Shown in pieces: positions 8,703-17,332 of a DNA stretch of 44,674 nucleotides. The notes under the pieces were generated by a model that saw only the letters and a program-made list of their open reading frames with translations, searched no databases and had not been told where the DNA came from. The DNA is from Alcaligenaceae bacterium (GTDB lineage Bacteria > Pseudomonadota > Gammaproteobacteria > Burkholderiales > Burkholderiaceae_B): NCBI GenBank assembly GCA_029263615.1, contig JAJUFT010000010.1, positions 1 to 44,674 of the forward strand. Direction: 5' to 3'. Made by a program: the position numbers and the translations under genes. Positions within the stretch are counted from its first letter, which is position 1, and every line of letters begins with the position of its first letter.

Positions 8703-9505
8703 TGACAGACGCAGCTCAGAACACCAAAACCCTGGTTCCCGGCGATGGCTACGTGCAGTCCTTTGCGCGCGGCCTGGCGGTCATACGCAGCTTCAGTGCC
8801 GAAGCGCCCTCTCAGACCATGACCGAGGTAGCTCAGCGGACCGGCTTGACGCGTGCCGGCGCCCGCCGCATTCTGCATACCCTGCATGCCCTGGGCTATG
8901 TGGAAATCGAAGGCAGGCAGTTCCGGCTGACCCCCAAGGTGCTGGACCTCGGCTTCGCCTACCTCAGCTCCCTGCCCGTGTGGAGTCTGGCCGAGCCCTA
9001 TATGGAGGCTCTGGTCAAGCAGGTGCAGGAATCCTGCTCGGTCGCGGTGCTCAATGGTACGGAAATCATCTACGTGCTGCGGCTGCCAGTGGAAAAGATC
9101 ATGTCGATCAACCTGGGCGTGGGCAGCCGTCTGCCGGCCTACTGTTCCTCCATGGGCCGGGTGCTGCTCGCAGGCCTGGCGGACGATGATGTCGAACGCA
9201 TCCTGGCCCAGACCGACCGCATTGCACGGACCCCGCGCACCCTCACCACCCCTCAGGCTCTGCTTGAGGAAATCCGCAAGGTGCGCCAGCAGGGCTGGTG
9301 CATTGTCGACCAGGAACTTGAGCCGGGCCTGATTTCCGTGGCCGTGCCCATCCGCGCGCGCAACGGCAAGGTCGTGGCCGCCATGAACGTGGGCATGAGC
9401 ACCAGCCGGGTGAACCGCACCCACGTGGAACAGCAGATTCTCCCCAAGCTGCTGGCCACGGCGCGCCAGATCAACGACCGCATGGTGCATTCAGGGTCGA
9501 TCTGA
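8702..9505 (+). CDS. pcaR: IclR-family regulator, PcaR-like
   Basis: A 267-residue DNA-binding regulator. The N-terminal winged helix (VQSFARGLAVIRSFSAEAPS, TEVAQRTGLTRAGARRILHT) is followed by the IclR effector domain, with conserved runs SSMGRVLLAGL and DQELEPGLISVAVPI. Its close fit to the PcaR/PcaU group and its location right after the pca genes indicate that it senses beta-ketoadipate and controls this cluster; the effector is inferred, not visible. It begins 9 bases after the dehydrogenase gene but has its own TATAAT box and no ribosome-binding site, suggesting a second, leaderless transcript. Confidence 0.82.
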   Translation: MTDAAQNTKTLVPGDGYVQSFARGLAVIRSFSAEAPSQTMTEVAQRTGLTRAGARRILHTLHALGYVEIEGRQFRLTPKVLDLGFAYLSSLPVWSLAEPYMEALVKQVQESCSVAVLNGTEIIYVLRLPVEKIMSINLGVGSRLPAYCSSMGRVLLAGLADDDVERILAQTDRIARTPRTLTTPQALLEEIRKVRQQGWCIVDQELEPGLISVAVPIRARNGKVVAAMNVGMSTSRVNRTHVEQQILPKLLATARQINDRMVHSGSI

Positions 9506-9608
9506 GCCCGCTCCCCCGACGGTGCAGACGCGAGGCATCCGCTGCGCGTTTCCCGCGCACCCGAATCTGCGCCACAATAGGTCTTTTCAGGTTTACCGAG
9601 AAAGACAG

Positions 9609-10424
9609 ATGCAGCCTTCCCTTTTCCGATCCACGCTTTTCCCCGTATTCCGCTCGCTGACGTGGGCCACCCTGGCCATGGCCTCCATGGGCGCCGCACA
9701 GGCACGCCCCGCGCTGGACGTCCCCTACATCAAGACGCCGGACGCCGTGGTCGATCGCATGCTGGAGATGGGCAAGGTGGGTCCGGATGACTTTCTGATC
9801 GATCTGGGCTCCGGCGACGGGCGCATTCCCATTACGGCGGCGGTCAAGCATGGCACGCGTGCCCTGGGCGTCGACCTGGATCCGGCCCGCACGCAGGAAG
9901 CCCGCGCGGGTGCCGAACAGGCCGGCGTGGCCGATCGCGTCAGCTTCCGCACCGAGAACCTTTTCGATACCGACCTGAGCGAAGCCACGGTCATCACCAT
10001 GTATCTGTTCCCGGAAATCAATCTGCGCCTACGGCCAGAACTCCTCAAGCTCAAACCGGGCACCCGCATTGTGTCGCACGCCTTCCACATGGAAGACTGG
10101 ACGCCGGAACGGCACGAAGTCGTCGGCAGCAGCGATATTTTCCTCTGGACCATACCCGCCCCGGTGGAAGGGCTCTGGCGCGTGACGGTGCCGGGCAACC
10201 GGGAGTTCGTGCTGCGCATCTGGCAGCAGTTCAACCGCATTCAGGCCACGGCCACCACGGTGGACGAACACTCCATTCCCACCGTGGACACCTCCCTCTC
10301 GGGGGCCGAAATCCGTTTCACGCGCACGACCCAGGATGGCGCCCTGACCTACACCGGAACGGTGGAGGGTTCGCGCATGAAGGGCACCAGCGACGTGGGC
10401 GAGTGGACGGCGGAACGCCTCTGA
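9609..10424 (+). CDS. Exported protein with a class I SAM-methyltransferase domain
   Basis: The 271-residue product begins with a signal peptide (hydrophobic LTWATLAMASMGAA, predicted cut after AQA near residue 32). Residues 44-150 hold a class I methyltransferase fold: motif I DLGSGDGRI at 65-73, the acidic motif II GVDLDP near 87-92 and a post-motif run VITMYLFPEINLRLRPEL. The C-terminal ~90 residues form a separate beta-rich region of unknown type. ATG 9609 (GAGAAAG upstream) is preferred over an ATG at 9522 because it places the signal peptide at the N-terminus. SAM is not expected outside the cytoplasm, so the location, or the activity, is puzzling. No partner gene points to a substrate. 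Confidence 0.78.
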   Translation: MQPSLFRSTLFPVFRSLTWATLAMASMGAAQARPALDVPYIKTPDAVVDRMLEMGKVGPDDFLIDLGSGDGRIPITAAVKHGTRALGVDLDPARTQEARAGAEQAGVADRVSFRTENLFDTDLSEATVITMYLFPEINLRLRPELLKLKPGTRIVSHAFHMEDWTPERHEVVGSSDIFLWTIPAPVEGLWRVTVPGNREFVLRIWQQFNRIQATATTVDEHSIPTVDTSLSGAEIRFTRTTQDGALTYTGTVEGSRMKGTSDVGEWTAERL

Positions 10425-10454
10425 GGCAGCCGCCCGGGCTTTTGGGGGCCAGGC

Positions 10455-11336
10455 ATGCAACTGCGACACATTGAACTCATCAGCGCCATCCTTCGGGCCG
10501 GCTCGCTGACCCAGGCGGCCGCCCTGCTCCACATCACGCAGCCGGCCGCCAGCAAGATGCTGGCACATGCCGAGCTTCAACTGGGCTTTGCGCTGTTCCG
10601 TCGCATCCGGGGCCGGCTGCGTCCCACCCCGGAACTCGAGGCCCTCGCCCCCCGCATCGAGAAGCTGCACCAGGAGCTCAGCAGCGTGCGTCGGCTGGCC
10701 GACAATCTGAAGCAGCATCCCCGAGGCGTCATTCGGGTCGGAAGCGCCCCGGCCCTGGGCCTGGGCGTGCTGCCCCACGCCATCAAGGCATGCCGCGATC
10801 GTGAGCCGGGCATTCTGTTCGATATCCACACCTATCACAGTGCCGAGCTGGTCGAGCGCCTGCATGTCCGCGAGCTCGACCTGAGCATCACCTTCGATGC
10901 CAACGACCACCCGGGACTCGAGCGCATTCCCGTCGGCCACACGGAACTGGTCTTCGTGTCGTCCGCGGACCCTGACCTGCCCAATGCGGAACGCCTTTCC
11001 GTTTCCCAGCTGGAAGGCCGCAATCTGATCCTGCTGGACGAGTCGGATCGCGCCGGTGCCCTGCTGGAAACCGCCATGTCGCAGGCGGGGATCAGCCCGC
11101 GCTCCGACCTGCGCGTGCAAACCCACTACGTGGCTTGTGCGCTGGCCCACGCCGGTTGCGGGGACACGGTCATCGACGCGCTCACCGCCAGCGCCCTGCT
11201 TCGACCCGGCATGGCGATACGACGCTTCGACCCGCCCATTCCGGTGCCAGTCAGCGTCATGCACCACGCCTCCACGCCCCTGCGGGAAATCGACGAGACC
11301 TTCATTCGTCACGTTCGGGACGTCTTCTCGGCGTGA
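10455..11336 (+). CDS. LysR-family transcriptional regulator
   Basis: A 293-residue LysR protein. The N-terminal helix-turn-helix covers MQLRHIELISAILRAGSLTQ through AALLHITQPAASKMLAHAE, followed by the RLRPTPELEALAP linker and a periplasmic-binding-fold effector domain from about residue 90. The next gene on the same strand, a DadA-like flavoprotein, starts 94 bases later, and the gap contains a T-N11-A palindrome typical of LysR sites. It therefore probably regulates that gene and senses its substrate, for example a D-amino acid. It starts 30 bases after the preceding gene. Confidence 0.9.
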   Translation: MQLRHIELISAILRAGSLTQAAALLHITQPAASKMLAHAELQLGFALFRRIRGRLRPTPELEALAPRIEKLHQELSSVRRLADNLKQHPRGVIRVGSAPALGLGVLPHAIKACRDREPGILFDIHTYHSAELVERLHVRELDLSITFDANDHPGLERIPVGHTELVFVSSADPDLPNAERLSVSQLEGRNLILLDESDRAGALLETAMSQAGISPRSDLRVQTHYVACALAHAGCGDTVIDALTASALLRPGMAIRRFDPPIPVPVSVMHHASTPLREIDETFIRHVRDVFSA

Positions 11337-11340
11337 CTCC

Positions 11341-11355
11341 ATAGCCCGAGGTTAT
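11341..11355. promoter_or_regulatory. LysR-type operator candidate
   Basis: ATAGCCCGAGGTTAT is an interrupted palindrome (ATAGCC and GGTTAT, one mismatch) with the T-N11-A spacing seen in LysR operators. It lies 4 bases after the stop of the lysR gene and 76 bases before the dadA-like ATG, a normal recognition-site position for activation of the downstream gene. Confidence 0.45.
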
Positions 11356-11398
11356 GGTTGGGCACAGGAAAATCATTATTCCCCCTGCGTCGGGCATG

Positions 11399-11417
11399 CA
11401 AGAATCAAACATTCTTG
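11399..11417. promoter_or_regulatory. Inverted repeat before the dadA-like gene
   Basis: CAAGAAT (11399-11405) and ATTCTTG (11411-11417) are a perfect 7-bp inverted repeat around CAAAC, ending 13 bases before the ATG at 11431. It could be a second regulator site or an RNA hairpin close to the ribosome-binding site. Confidence 0.4.
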
Positions 11418-11430
11418 AGAGGTCGCGCCA

Positions 11431-12708
11431 ATGAAAGTCGCCATCATCGGAGCCGGGGTCATCGGGACCACCACCGCCTGGGAGTTTCTGCGCCAGGGTA
11501 AACAGGTCATTCTGCTGGAAGGCAGGGAGGGGGCCGGGCTGGGCACGAGCTACGCCAATGCCGGGCAGCTGAGTTACGACTACGTGGCGCCTCTGGCCGA
11601 TCCCAGTGTGTTCAGGGACCTTCCGAAATGGTTGCTGAACCCGGCCTCGCCGCTGCGCTTCCGGCCGCAACCGGACCTGCGCCAGTGGTGCTGGCTCACC
11701 GCCTTCCTGCGCGCATCCAACGCAGCCACCGCCAAGGCGTCGACAACCGCCCTGCTCCAGCTGTCCTATCTCAGCCGTGACACGCTACATGCCTGGATGC
11801 AGGAATCCCCGATCAACTTCCATCACAAGGCCAATGGCAAGCTCATCGCCTACCGCAGCCCGCATCTGTTGGAGAAGGCGCGCAAGCAGGTCGAATATCA
11901 GGCCACCCAGGGATCTCGCCAGCGCATACTGGGACGTGACGAGTCGGTCGCACTGGAACCCTCGCTGATTCACCTGGGTCGGAACCTGGCGGGCTGCGTC
12001 TACACGCCGACGGAAGAAGTGGGCGACTGCTACCTCTTCACCCGGGGGCTCTTCGAGCGCGTGAAGAACCACCCGCGCGGCACTGCCCTGACCGGTGCGC
12101 GCGTGCAGCGCCTGCACCGGGCGCACGGGCGCGTGACGGGCGCACAGCTGGAAAACGGAGACCTCGTCGAGGCCGATCACTTCGTCGTGGCCAACGGGCT
12201 ACAGGGCTACGACCTGCTCAGGCAGCTTGGCGAAACCGTTCATCTGTACGGCCTGAAAGGATACAGCCTCACGATTCCCCTGCCCGGCGCGGATACGCCC
12301 GCCTGCGACGACGACGCCGCGGTCGCACCGATGATCAGCGTCACCGACTACGAGCGTCGCACTGTGTACGCCAGGCTGGGCAGGCGGGTACGCATTGCCG
12401 CCATGGTGGACATGGGTGACGGTAATGCGCACATCCGGCCCGAACGCATACGCCACCTGAAGGCCGAAGTGCGCGAGATCTTCCCCCAGCTGGAGGTCGA
12501 GCAGGCGCAGGCGTGGGCGGGCGAACGCCCGGCCACCCCTGAAGGCCGGCCCATCGTGAGCCGCAGCAGCAAGGCAGACAACCTCTGGATCAATCTGGGT
12601 CACGGCGCCCTGGGATTCACCCTGGCATGCGGCAGCGCAGTGCTGCTGCATGCCCTGATGACGCAGGGCGCTGCACCGATCGATCCGGCGCCCTTCAAGC
12701 CGCGTTGA
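11431..12708 (+). CDS. dadA: D-amino-acid dehydrogenase-like FAD oxidoreductase
   Basis: A 425-residue DAO-family flavoprotein that resembles the small subunit of D-amino-acid dehydrogenase (oxidation of D-amino acids to keto acids, electrons to quinone, at the inner face of the membrane). The FAD-binding motif GAGVIGTTTAWEFLRQGK is at the N-terminus, and the DadA marks GTSYANAGQLSYDYVAPLA and a C-terminal NLGHGALGFTLACGSA are present. A LysR regulator gene precedes it. Its 3' end overlaps the 3' end of the opposite-strand aconitase gene by 14 bp. The exact substrate (D-Ala, hydroxyproline isomers or others) cannot be decided from sequence. Confidence 0.8.
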   Translation: MKVAIIGAGVIGTTTAWEFLRQGKQVILLEGREGAGLGTSYANAGQLSYDYVAPLADPSVFRDLPKWLLNPASPLRFRPQPDLRQWCWLTAFLRASNAATAKASTTALLQLSYLSRDTLHAWMQESPINFHHKANGKLIAYRSPHLLEKARKQVEYQATQGSRQRILGRDESVALEPSLIHLGRNLAGCVYTPTEEVGDCYLFTRGLFERVKNHPRGTALTGARVQRLHRAHGRVTGAQLENGDLVEADHFVVANGLQGYDLLRQLGETVHLYGLKGYSLTIPLPGADTPACDDDAAVAPMISVTDYERRTVYARLGRRVRIAAMVDMGDGNAHIRPERIRHLKAEVREIFPQLEVEQAQAWAGERPATPEGRPIVSRSSKADNLWINLGHGALGFTLACGSAVLLHALMTQGAAPIDPAPFKPR

Positions 12709-15313
12709 GCGTCCGGCGAAGAATCATCGGGATCACCCCGCCCTCGCGGAGCTGTTCCACCTCGAGCCGGGTCTGGACGTCGGCCAATGCGGTGAAATGT
12801 TCGACCCGGCCATCGGCCCGTTCGAGGCGCACGGCGATCTCTCCCCGGGGCTGGAGCGATGCCGCGTCAGCTTCGACACCAATGCGATCGCCCGGCCGGA
12901 TGTTCAGAGCGTCCGGGCCCCTGTCGGCGGGCAGCCTGAGCGGAAGAATGCCCATGCCGATGAGATTGGAACGGTGAATGCGCTCGAAGCTCAGTGCGAG
13001 CACTGCGCGCAGGCCGAGGAGGCGCTGCACCTTGGCGGCCCAATCGCGTGAGGAACCGGTACCATAGCGATGACCGGCCACCAGCACCAACGACTGGTCC
13101 GCCGCTGCGTACCGGCTGGCGGCCTCCCAGAGAGGCAGAACCTGACCGCTGGGCACATGCAAGGTATGGGCGACGGGCGCGGCGGGATGCAGGAGATTGA
13201 CCAGCGTCTTGCTGTGGAATGCCCCCCTGAGCATGACTTCCCAGTTGCCGCGGCGGGAGGCGAACACATTCAGGTCATTGCGGTCTTCACCGCGCTGCAC
13301 GAGGAAGTCGGCCACCAGGCTGTCCGGCGGAATGGCGCTGGCCGGGGATATATGGTCTGTGGTGATGTCGTCACCCAGCACCATCAAAGGCCAGGCCAGG
13401 TAGTCGCCCAGTTGACTTCCCTGATCGAGGCTGGCAAAGGGTGGCCGCCGCAATGTCGTGGAAGCAGGGTCCCAGGGGAAGCAGGGGGAGTCCGGTGCGT
13501 CCAGGGACGCCCATAGCGGGTTGGCCGCAGCCCGCACGAAGGCGCGTCGAAAGTCTGCCGCATCGAGACCGGCCTTCAGGCAGGTCTGGACTTCGTCACG
13601 GGTGGGCCAGATGTCGTCCAGCATCACCGGCTTGCCGGCGTCGTCGTGTCCCAGCGGCTGACTGGCGAAGTTGATGGCGGCATCGCCGCTCAGTGCATAG
13701 GCCACCACCAGGGGCGGCGACATCAGAAAACCGAGGTCAAGATCGGGGTGGATGCGACCAGGAAAATTCCGGTTGCCCGAGAGCACGGCAACCGGGCGAA
13801 CAGCACCGCAGGCCGCTTGCCGTACGATGGTTTCCGGCAACGGACCCGAATTCCCGATACACGTGGTGCAGCCATAGCCGACAATGTCGAAACCGACAGC
13901 GGCAAGGTCATTCAGCAGCCCGGCGCGCTGCAGGTAATTCTCTGCAGCGGGAGAGCCCGGCCCCAGCGAGGTCTTCACCCATTCAGCAACCTTCAGTCCG
14001 CGTGCGCGCGCCTTGCGGGCCAGGATGCCGGCGGCCATCAGCAGCCCGGGGTCGGACGTATTGGTGCAACTGGTGATGGCGGCAATGGCCACGGGAAAGG
14101 TCGGCATGCTGGGCGAAGAACGCCCGTCGGGCGGGCGTTCGCGCGCCAGCACACCCGGCACTTCTCGATAGTCCATGAGATCCTGGGGGCGCCGCGGCCC
14201 GGCCACACTCATGCCCAGGGTGGAAAGATCGATGTCCAGAACGTGCGTGAACAGCGGAGATGCCTCCGGGTCGAACCACAACCCGAGGCGTTGCAGGGTA
14301 TCCCGAACCAGGGTGATGGCGTCCTCGCTTCTTCCCGTCTCCCGCAAATAGTCGAGACTGCGCTCATCCACGGGAAAATAGCCGGTGGTGGCACCGTATT
14401 CGGGCGCCATGTTGGCCACCACGCATCGCTCGCCCGCACTGAGTGTCGCGACCCCGGGCCCGAAGAATTCCACGAATTCCCCTGAAACCCCCATGTCGCG
14501 CAGACATTTGGTGACGTAAAGGGCAAGATCGGTCGCAAGCACCCCCGGGCTCAGGGCGCCGCTCAGGCGGACCCCGATGACATCGGGAATGCGCTGCAGG
14601 ATCGGCATGCCGAACATCACGGTCTGGGCTTCCAGGCCCCCCACACCCCAGCCCAGCACCCCCAGCCCGTTGACCATGGGCGTGTGACTGTCGGTGCCGA
14701 TCATCATGTCCGGCACTGCCCATGCCTCGCCGTCACGCTGTTCGACGGTCACGACCGTGGCGAGCTGTTCGAGGTTGATTGTGTGCATGATGCCCGTTCC
14801 GGGCGGGTTCACATGCACCCCCTGCACCGCACGGGCCGCCCAGCGCAGAAACTGGTAGCGCTCGCGATTGCGCCGCAGTTCATGTTCGAGATTGCGCTTG
14901 GCGGCATCCGGCCGGGCATGGACCTCGACCGCCAGAGAGTGGTCGACCGACACTTGCACCGGCAGGCGGGCGTTGAGGCGGGACGGGTCGACACCCCGCT
15001 CGGCCAGCGCGTCGCGCATCGCGGCGATATCCACCAAAGCGGGCGTACTGGTGGTGTCGTGCATCAGCACCCTGCCCGGCTGATAGGCGATTTCGGCGTT
15101 ACTGCGGCGCTCGCCGCGCCAGTCCAGGAGCGCGGCGACGGCGGCTTCCCGCTCGCCATCCTGCATGTTGCGCGCGGCATTCTCGAGCAGCAGCCGCAAG
15201 ACGACGGGCAGCTCCCCAAGTGCCTGGCCAAAATGCACCGGCAGATCGATAATCCGATAGCGTTTTCCGCCGGAAACCAGGATTCCGGAAAAGGGATTTT
15301 GCCCCTGACTCAT
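12695..15313 (-). CDS. AcnA-type aconitate hydratase family protein
   Basis: An 872-residue [4Fe-4S] hydro-lyase of the AcnA/IRP type. Cluster cysteines are in ITSCTNTSDP and GYGCTTCIGNSG; GTDSHTPMVNGLGVLGWGVG, DDITTDHISPASAIP, the RRGN run and YGTGSSRDWAAK are the substrate-binding segments of true aconitases. The start is placed at ATG 15313 because AGAGAGG lies 10 bases before it; an ATG seven codons upstream has none. It ends an operon with a dehydrogenase, GntR regulator, lactonase and Bug receptor, so it is probably a dedicated paralogue for a tricarboxylate substrate rather than the housekeeping TCA enzyme; this role is inferred. Citrate, methylaconitate or a hydroxylated analogue are possible substrates. 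Confidence 0.88.
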   Translation of the reverse strand: MSQGQNPFSGILVSGGKRYRIIDLPVHFGQALGELPVVLRLLLENAARNMQDGEREAAVAALLDWRGERRSNAEIAYQPGRVLMHDTTSTPALVDIAAMRDALAERGVDPSRLNARLPVQVSVDHSLAVEVHARPDAAKRNLEHELRRNRERYQFLRWAARAVQGVHVNPPGTGIMHTINLEQLATVVTVEQRDGEAWAVPDMMIGTDSHTPMVNGLGVLGWGVGGLEAQTVMFGMPILQRIPDVIGVRLSGALSPGVLATDLALYVTKCLRDMGVSGEFVEFFGPGVATLSAGERCVVANMAPEYGATTGYFPVDERSLDYLRETGRSEDAITLVRDTLQRLGLWFDPEASPLFTHVLDIDLSTLGMSVAGPRRPQDLMDYREVPGVLARERPPDGRSSPSMPTFPVAIAAITSCTNTSDPGLLMAAGILARKARARGLKVAEWVKTSLGPGSPAAENYLQRAGLLNDLAAVGFDIVGYGCTTCIGNSGPLPETIVRQAACGAVRPVAVLSGNRNFPGRIHPDLDLGFLMSPPLVVAYALSGDAAINFASQPLGHDDAGKPVMLDDIWPTRDEVQTCLKAGLDAADFRRAFVRAAANPLWASLDAPDSPCFPWDPASTTLRRPPFASLDQGSQLGDYLAWPLMVLGDDITTDHISPASAIPPDSLVADFLVQRGEDRNDLNVFASRRGNWEVMLRGAFHSKTLVNLLHPAAPVAHTLHVPSGQVLPLWEAASRYAAADQSLVLVAGHRYGTGSSRDWAAKVQRLLGLRAVLALSFERIHRSNLIGMGILPLRLPADRGPDALNIRPGDRIGVEADAASLQPRGEIAVRLERADGRVEHFTALADVQTRLEVEQLREGGVIPMILRRTLNAA

Positions 15314-15356
15314 GATGTCGAAACCTCTCTGCATGACGGGTCGCCGCGCTCAGGCG

Positions 15357-16355
15357 TCAGTTGATCTGGATGTTGGCGTCCTTGATGATGCTGCCGAACA
15401 GGCGGGACTGTTCGTCACGGAAGGCACGGAATTCCTCGGGCGTCATCGGGGCGGGTTCGGCACCCTGAGTCTCGAGGGCCTTCATGACAGCCGGGTCTTT
15501 CAGGGAACGGACCACGGCTTCGTTCAGCTTCTTCACGATGGGCTCGGGGGTGCCTGCGGGCACGAACAGACCAAACCAGTTCACCAGTACGAAATCCTTG
15601 AGTTCCGGTGCCGTGTTCAGCGGCGGAACGTCGGGGAAGGCATTCATTGGCTGATCGGACGTCACGCCCACCGCCTTGATCTTTCCCGATTGCAGATATG
15701 GCAGGGCCGCGGCGGCGCTGGAGAAGGTGAAGGTCACTTGGCCGCCGGTCACGTCAGCCAGCGCCTGTGCGGATCCCTTGTAGGGAATATGCAGCATTTC
15801 CGTGTCCAGCAGCTTGTTCATCAGTTCGCCGGAAATGTTCTGGATGTTGCCCACGCCGGCGGATGAATACGACAGCTTGGCATGGTTCTTCTTGGCGTAC
15901 TCGACAAAGCTCTTGGGATCGTCGAAGGGCTGATCCACGGCAGCCGTGACCAGATTGGGAATCTTCGCAATGAGGGTGACCGGCTCGAGGTCCTTGGCCG
16001 GGTCATAGCTCATGTTGTTGTAGAGGTGCGGGTTGATCGCGCTCTCGCCGGAACTGGCGAGCAACAGCGTCATGCCGTCGGCCGTCGAGGTGACCACCGC
16101 GGCAGCACCGATCATGCCGCTGGCGCCCGGTTTGTTCTCGACCACGACGGACTGGCCGAGTTCCCGGGAAAGGGACTGCCCCAAGATGCGCCCGACGATG
16201 TCCACACCACCGCCGGCGGAGAACGGCACGACCAACGTCAGCGGGCCGGACGGATAATTGGCTGCCGCATCCTGCGCCATGGCAGGGGCACCCACTGCTG
16301 CGAGCGCAGTCGCGAGTACGGTGGCAGCAAGAAAGGATCTTTTCTTGTGTTTCAT
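15357..16355 (-). CDS. Bug-family (TctC) periplasmic solute receptor
   Basis: A 332-residue receptor starting MKHKKRSFLAATVLATALAA, with a cut predicted after PAMA-QD. Family runs include VVPFSAGGGVDIVGRILG, ENKPGASGMIGAAAV and HIPYKGSAQALADVTGGQ. The start ATG 16355 has CTGGAG 12 bases upstream; a longer open frame begins at 16391 without one. It lies 43 bases before the aconitase gene and 57 after the lactonase gene, and so should supply the substrate of this operon from the periplasm. Bug proteins usually bind di- or tricarboxylates through backbone contacts, in line with an aconitase in the operon. Confidence 0.92.
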   Translation of the reverse strand: MKHKKRSFLAATVLATALAAVGAPAMAQDAAANYPSGPLTLVVPFSAGGGVDIVGRILGQSLSRELGQSVVVENKPGASGMIGAAAVVTSTADGMTLLLASSGESAINPHLYNNMSYDPAKDLEPVTLIAKIPNLVTAAVDQPFDDPKSFVEYAKKNHAKLSYSSAGVGNIQNISGELMNKLLDTEMLHIPYKGSAQALADVTGGQVTFTFSSAAAALPYLQSGKIKAVGVTSDQPMNAFPDVPPLNTAPELKDFVLVNWFGLFVPAGTPEPIVKKLNEAVVRSLKDPAVMKALETQGAEPAPMTPEEFRAFRDEQSRLFGSIIKDANIQIN

Positions 16356-16412
16356 GACAATTTGTCTCCAGGAGGAAGCGGAAACGGGCAAAGTGCCGTT
16401 CCACGACAGGGT

Positions 16413-17330
16413 TCAGCTCAAAGCAAAAGTTTTTTTGCCGGGCACATCGAGGTCCGTGACGAGGATCTGGCCGGTTTCCGAATTGGTGATGAACAGACTG
16501 CGGTTCTCGGGGCCGCCGAACGCACAGTTGCTGGTGAGCAGGCCTTCCGGCGCCCGGATGCGCAGCAGTGGCTCGCCCAGCCGGCTGAACTTCCAGATCG
16601 AACCCATGCCCATATGGCAGACCAGCAGGTTGTCATCTTCGTCGATCGCCACGCCATCAGGCCCTGCCAGGCCGCCCGACATTTGAATGAACACGCCCGA
16701 TTTGGCCACGTTGCCATCGGGAAAGAAGCGAATGCGCCAAATGGCATTGGCACGCGTCACCGCCAGCAGAAGATCGGTTTCCGCGGCATTGAATGTCAGG
16801 CCGTTCGGACTGGGGATGTTGTCAAGGAGGCAGTCGAGCCTTCCCTCGGCGCTGAGACGGAAGAGGCGGCCGTTGGGCCGCTGCAGGCCGCTCTGCCCCT
16901 GATCGGTGAAGTAGAGATCGCCGTTGGACGCGAAGTGCAGGTCATTCACGCCACGGAAACGCTCGAACATCGGTCGGGTGAAATAAGGTTCCACCCTTCC
17001 ATTATGCGGGTCGAGCACCATGATTCCGTGCCGGTAGTCGGCAATGAAGATGCGGCCATCACGATGGATCTTCAGCCCGTTCGGTTCGCCGTCGTACTGC
17101 GTCACTACATTGAAGTTCCCTTCGGGATCAACCCTGAAAATGCGCCCGTAGGCGACATCGACACAATACAGGTTCCCATCGCGGTCGAATGACGGCCCTT
17201 CCAGGAAAGCCGGCAGCTGCCGCCCCTTGTGCTGCTGCTGCAACCATTTGGATTCGCTTACCTTGCCATGCAGTTCGATGGGAAGTGTGGCAAAGACGCG
17301 GGCGATGGTTTCGGGAGGTGCTGCATACAT
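16413..17330 (-). CDS. SMP-30/gluconolactonase-type lactone hydrolase
   Basis: A 305-residue six-bladed beta-propeller of the SMP-30/LRE family, which hydrolyses lactones with one divalent metal. Expected metal ligands are Glu in FLEGPSFDRDGNL, Asn in PSPNGLTFN and Asp in AGPDGVAIDED. There is no signal peptide, so it acts in the cytoplasm. ATG 17330 has GGAGG 7 bases upstream; the TTG two codons earlier is too close to that site. The start follows the stop of the preceding gene by two bases. In this operon it should open a lactone made by, or taken up with, the substrate; the lactone is unknown. Confidence 0.85.
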   Translation of the reverse strand: MYAAPPETIARVFATLPIELHGKVSESKWLQQQHKGRQLPAFLEGPSFDRDGNLYCVDVAYGRIFRVDPEGNFNVVTQYDGEPNGLKIHRDGRIFIADYRHGIMVLDPHNGRVEPYFTRPMFERFRGVNDLHFASNGDLYFTDQGQSGLQRPNGRLFRLSAEGRLDCLLDNIPSPNGLTFNAAETDLLLAVTRANAIWRIRFFPDGNVAKSGVFIQMSGGLAGPDGVAIDEDDNLLVCHMGMGSIWKFSRLGEPLLRIRAPEGLLTSNCAFGGPENRSLFITNSETGQILVTDLDVPGKKTFALS

Positions 17331-17332
17331 GG

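Noticed and set aside
10029-11342. 437-residue minus-strand frame opposite the LysR gene
   Set aside because: Shadow of a clear LysR gene, with no ribosome-binding site or recognisable domain.
13646-14485. Long plus-strand frame opposite the aconitase
   Set aside because: Mirror of the cluster-binding region of a clear aconitase; no independent evidence.
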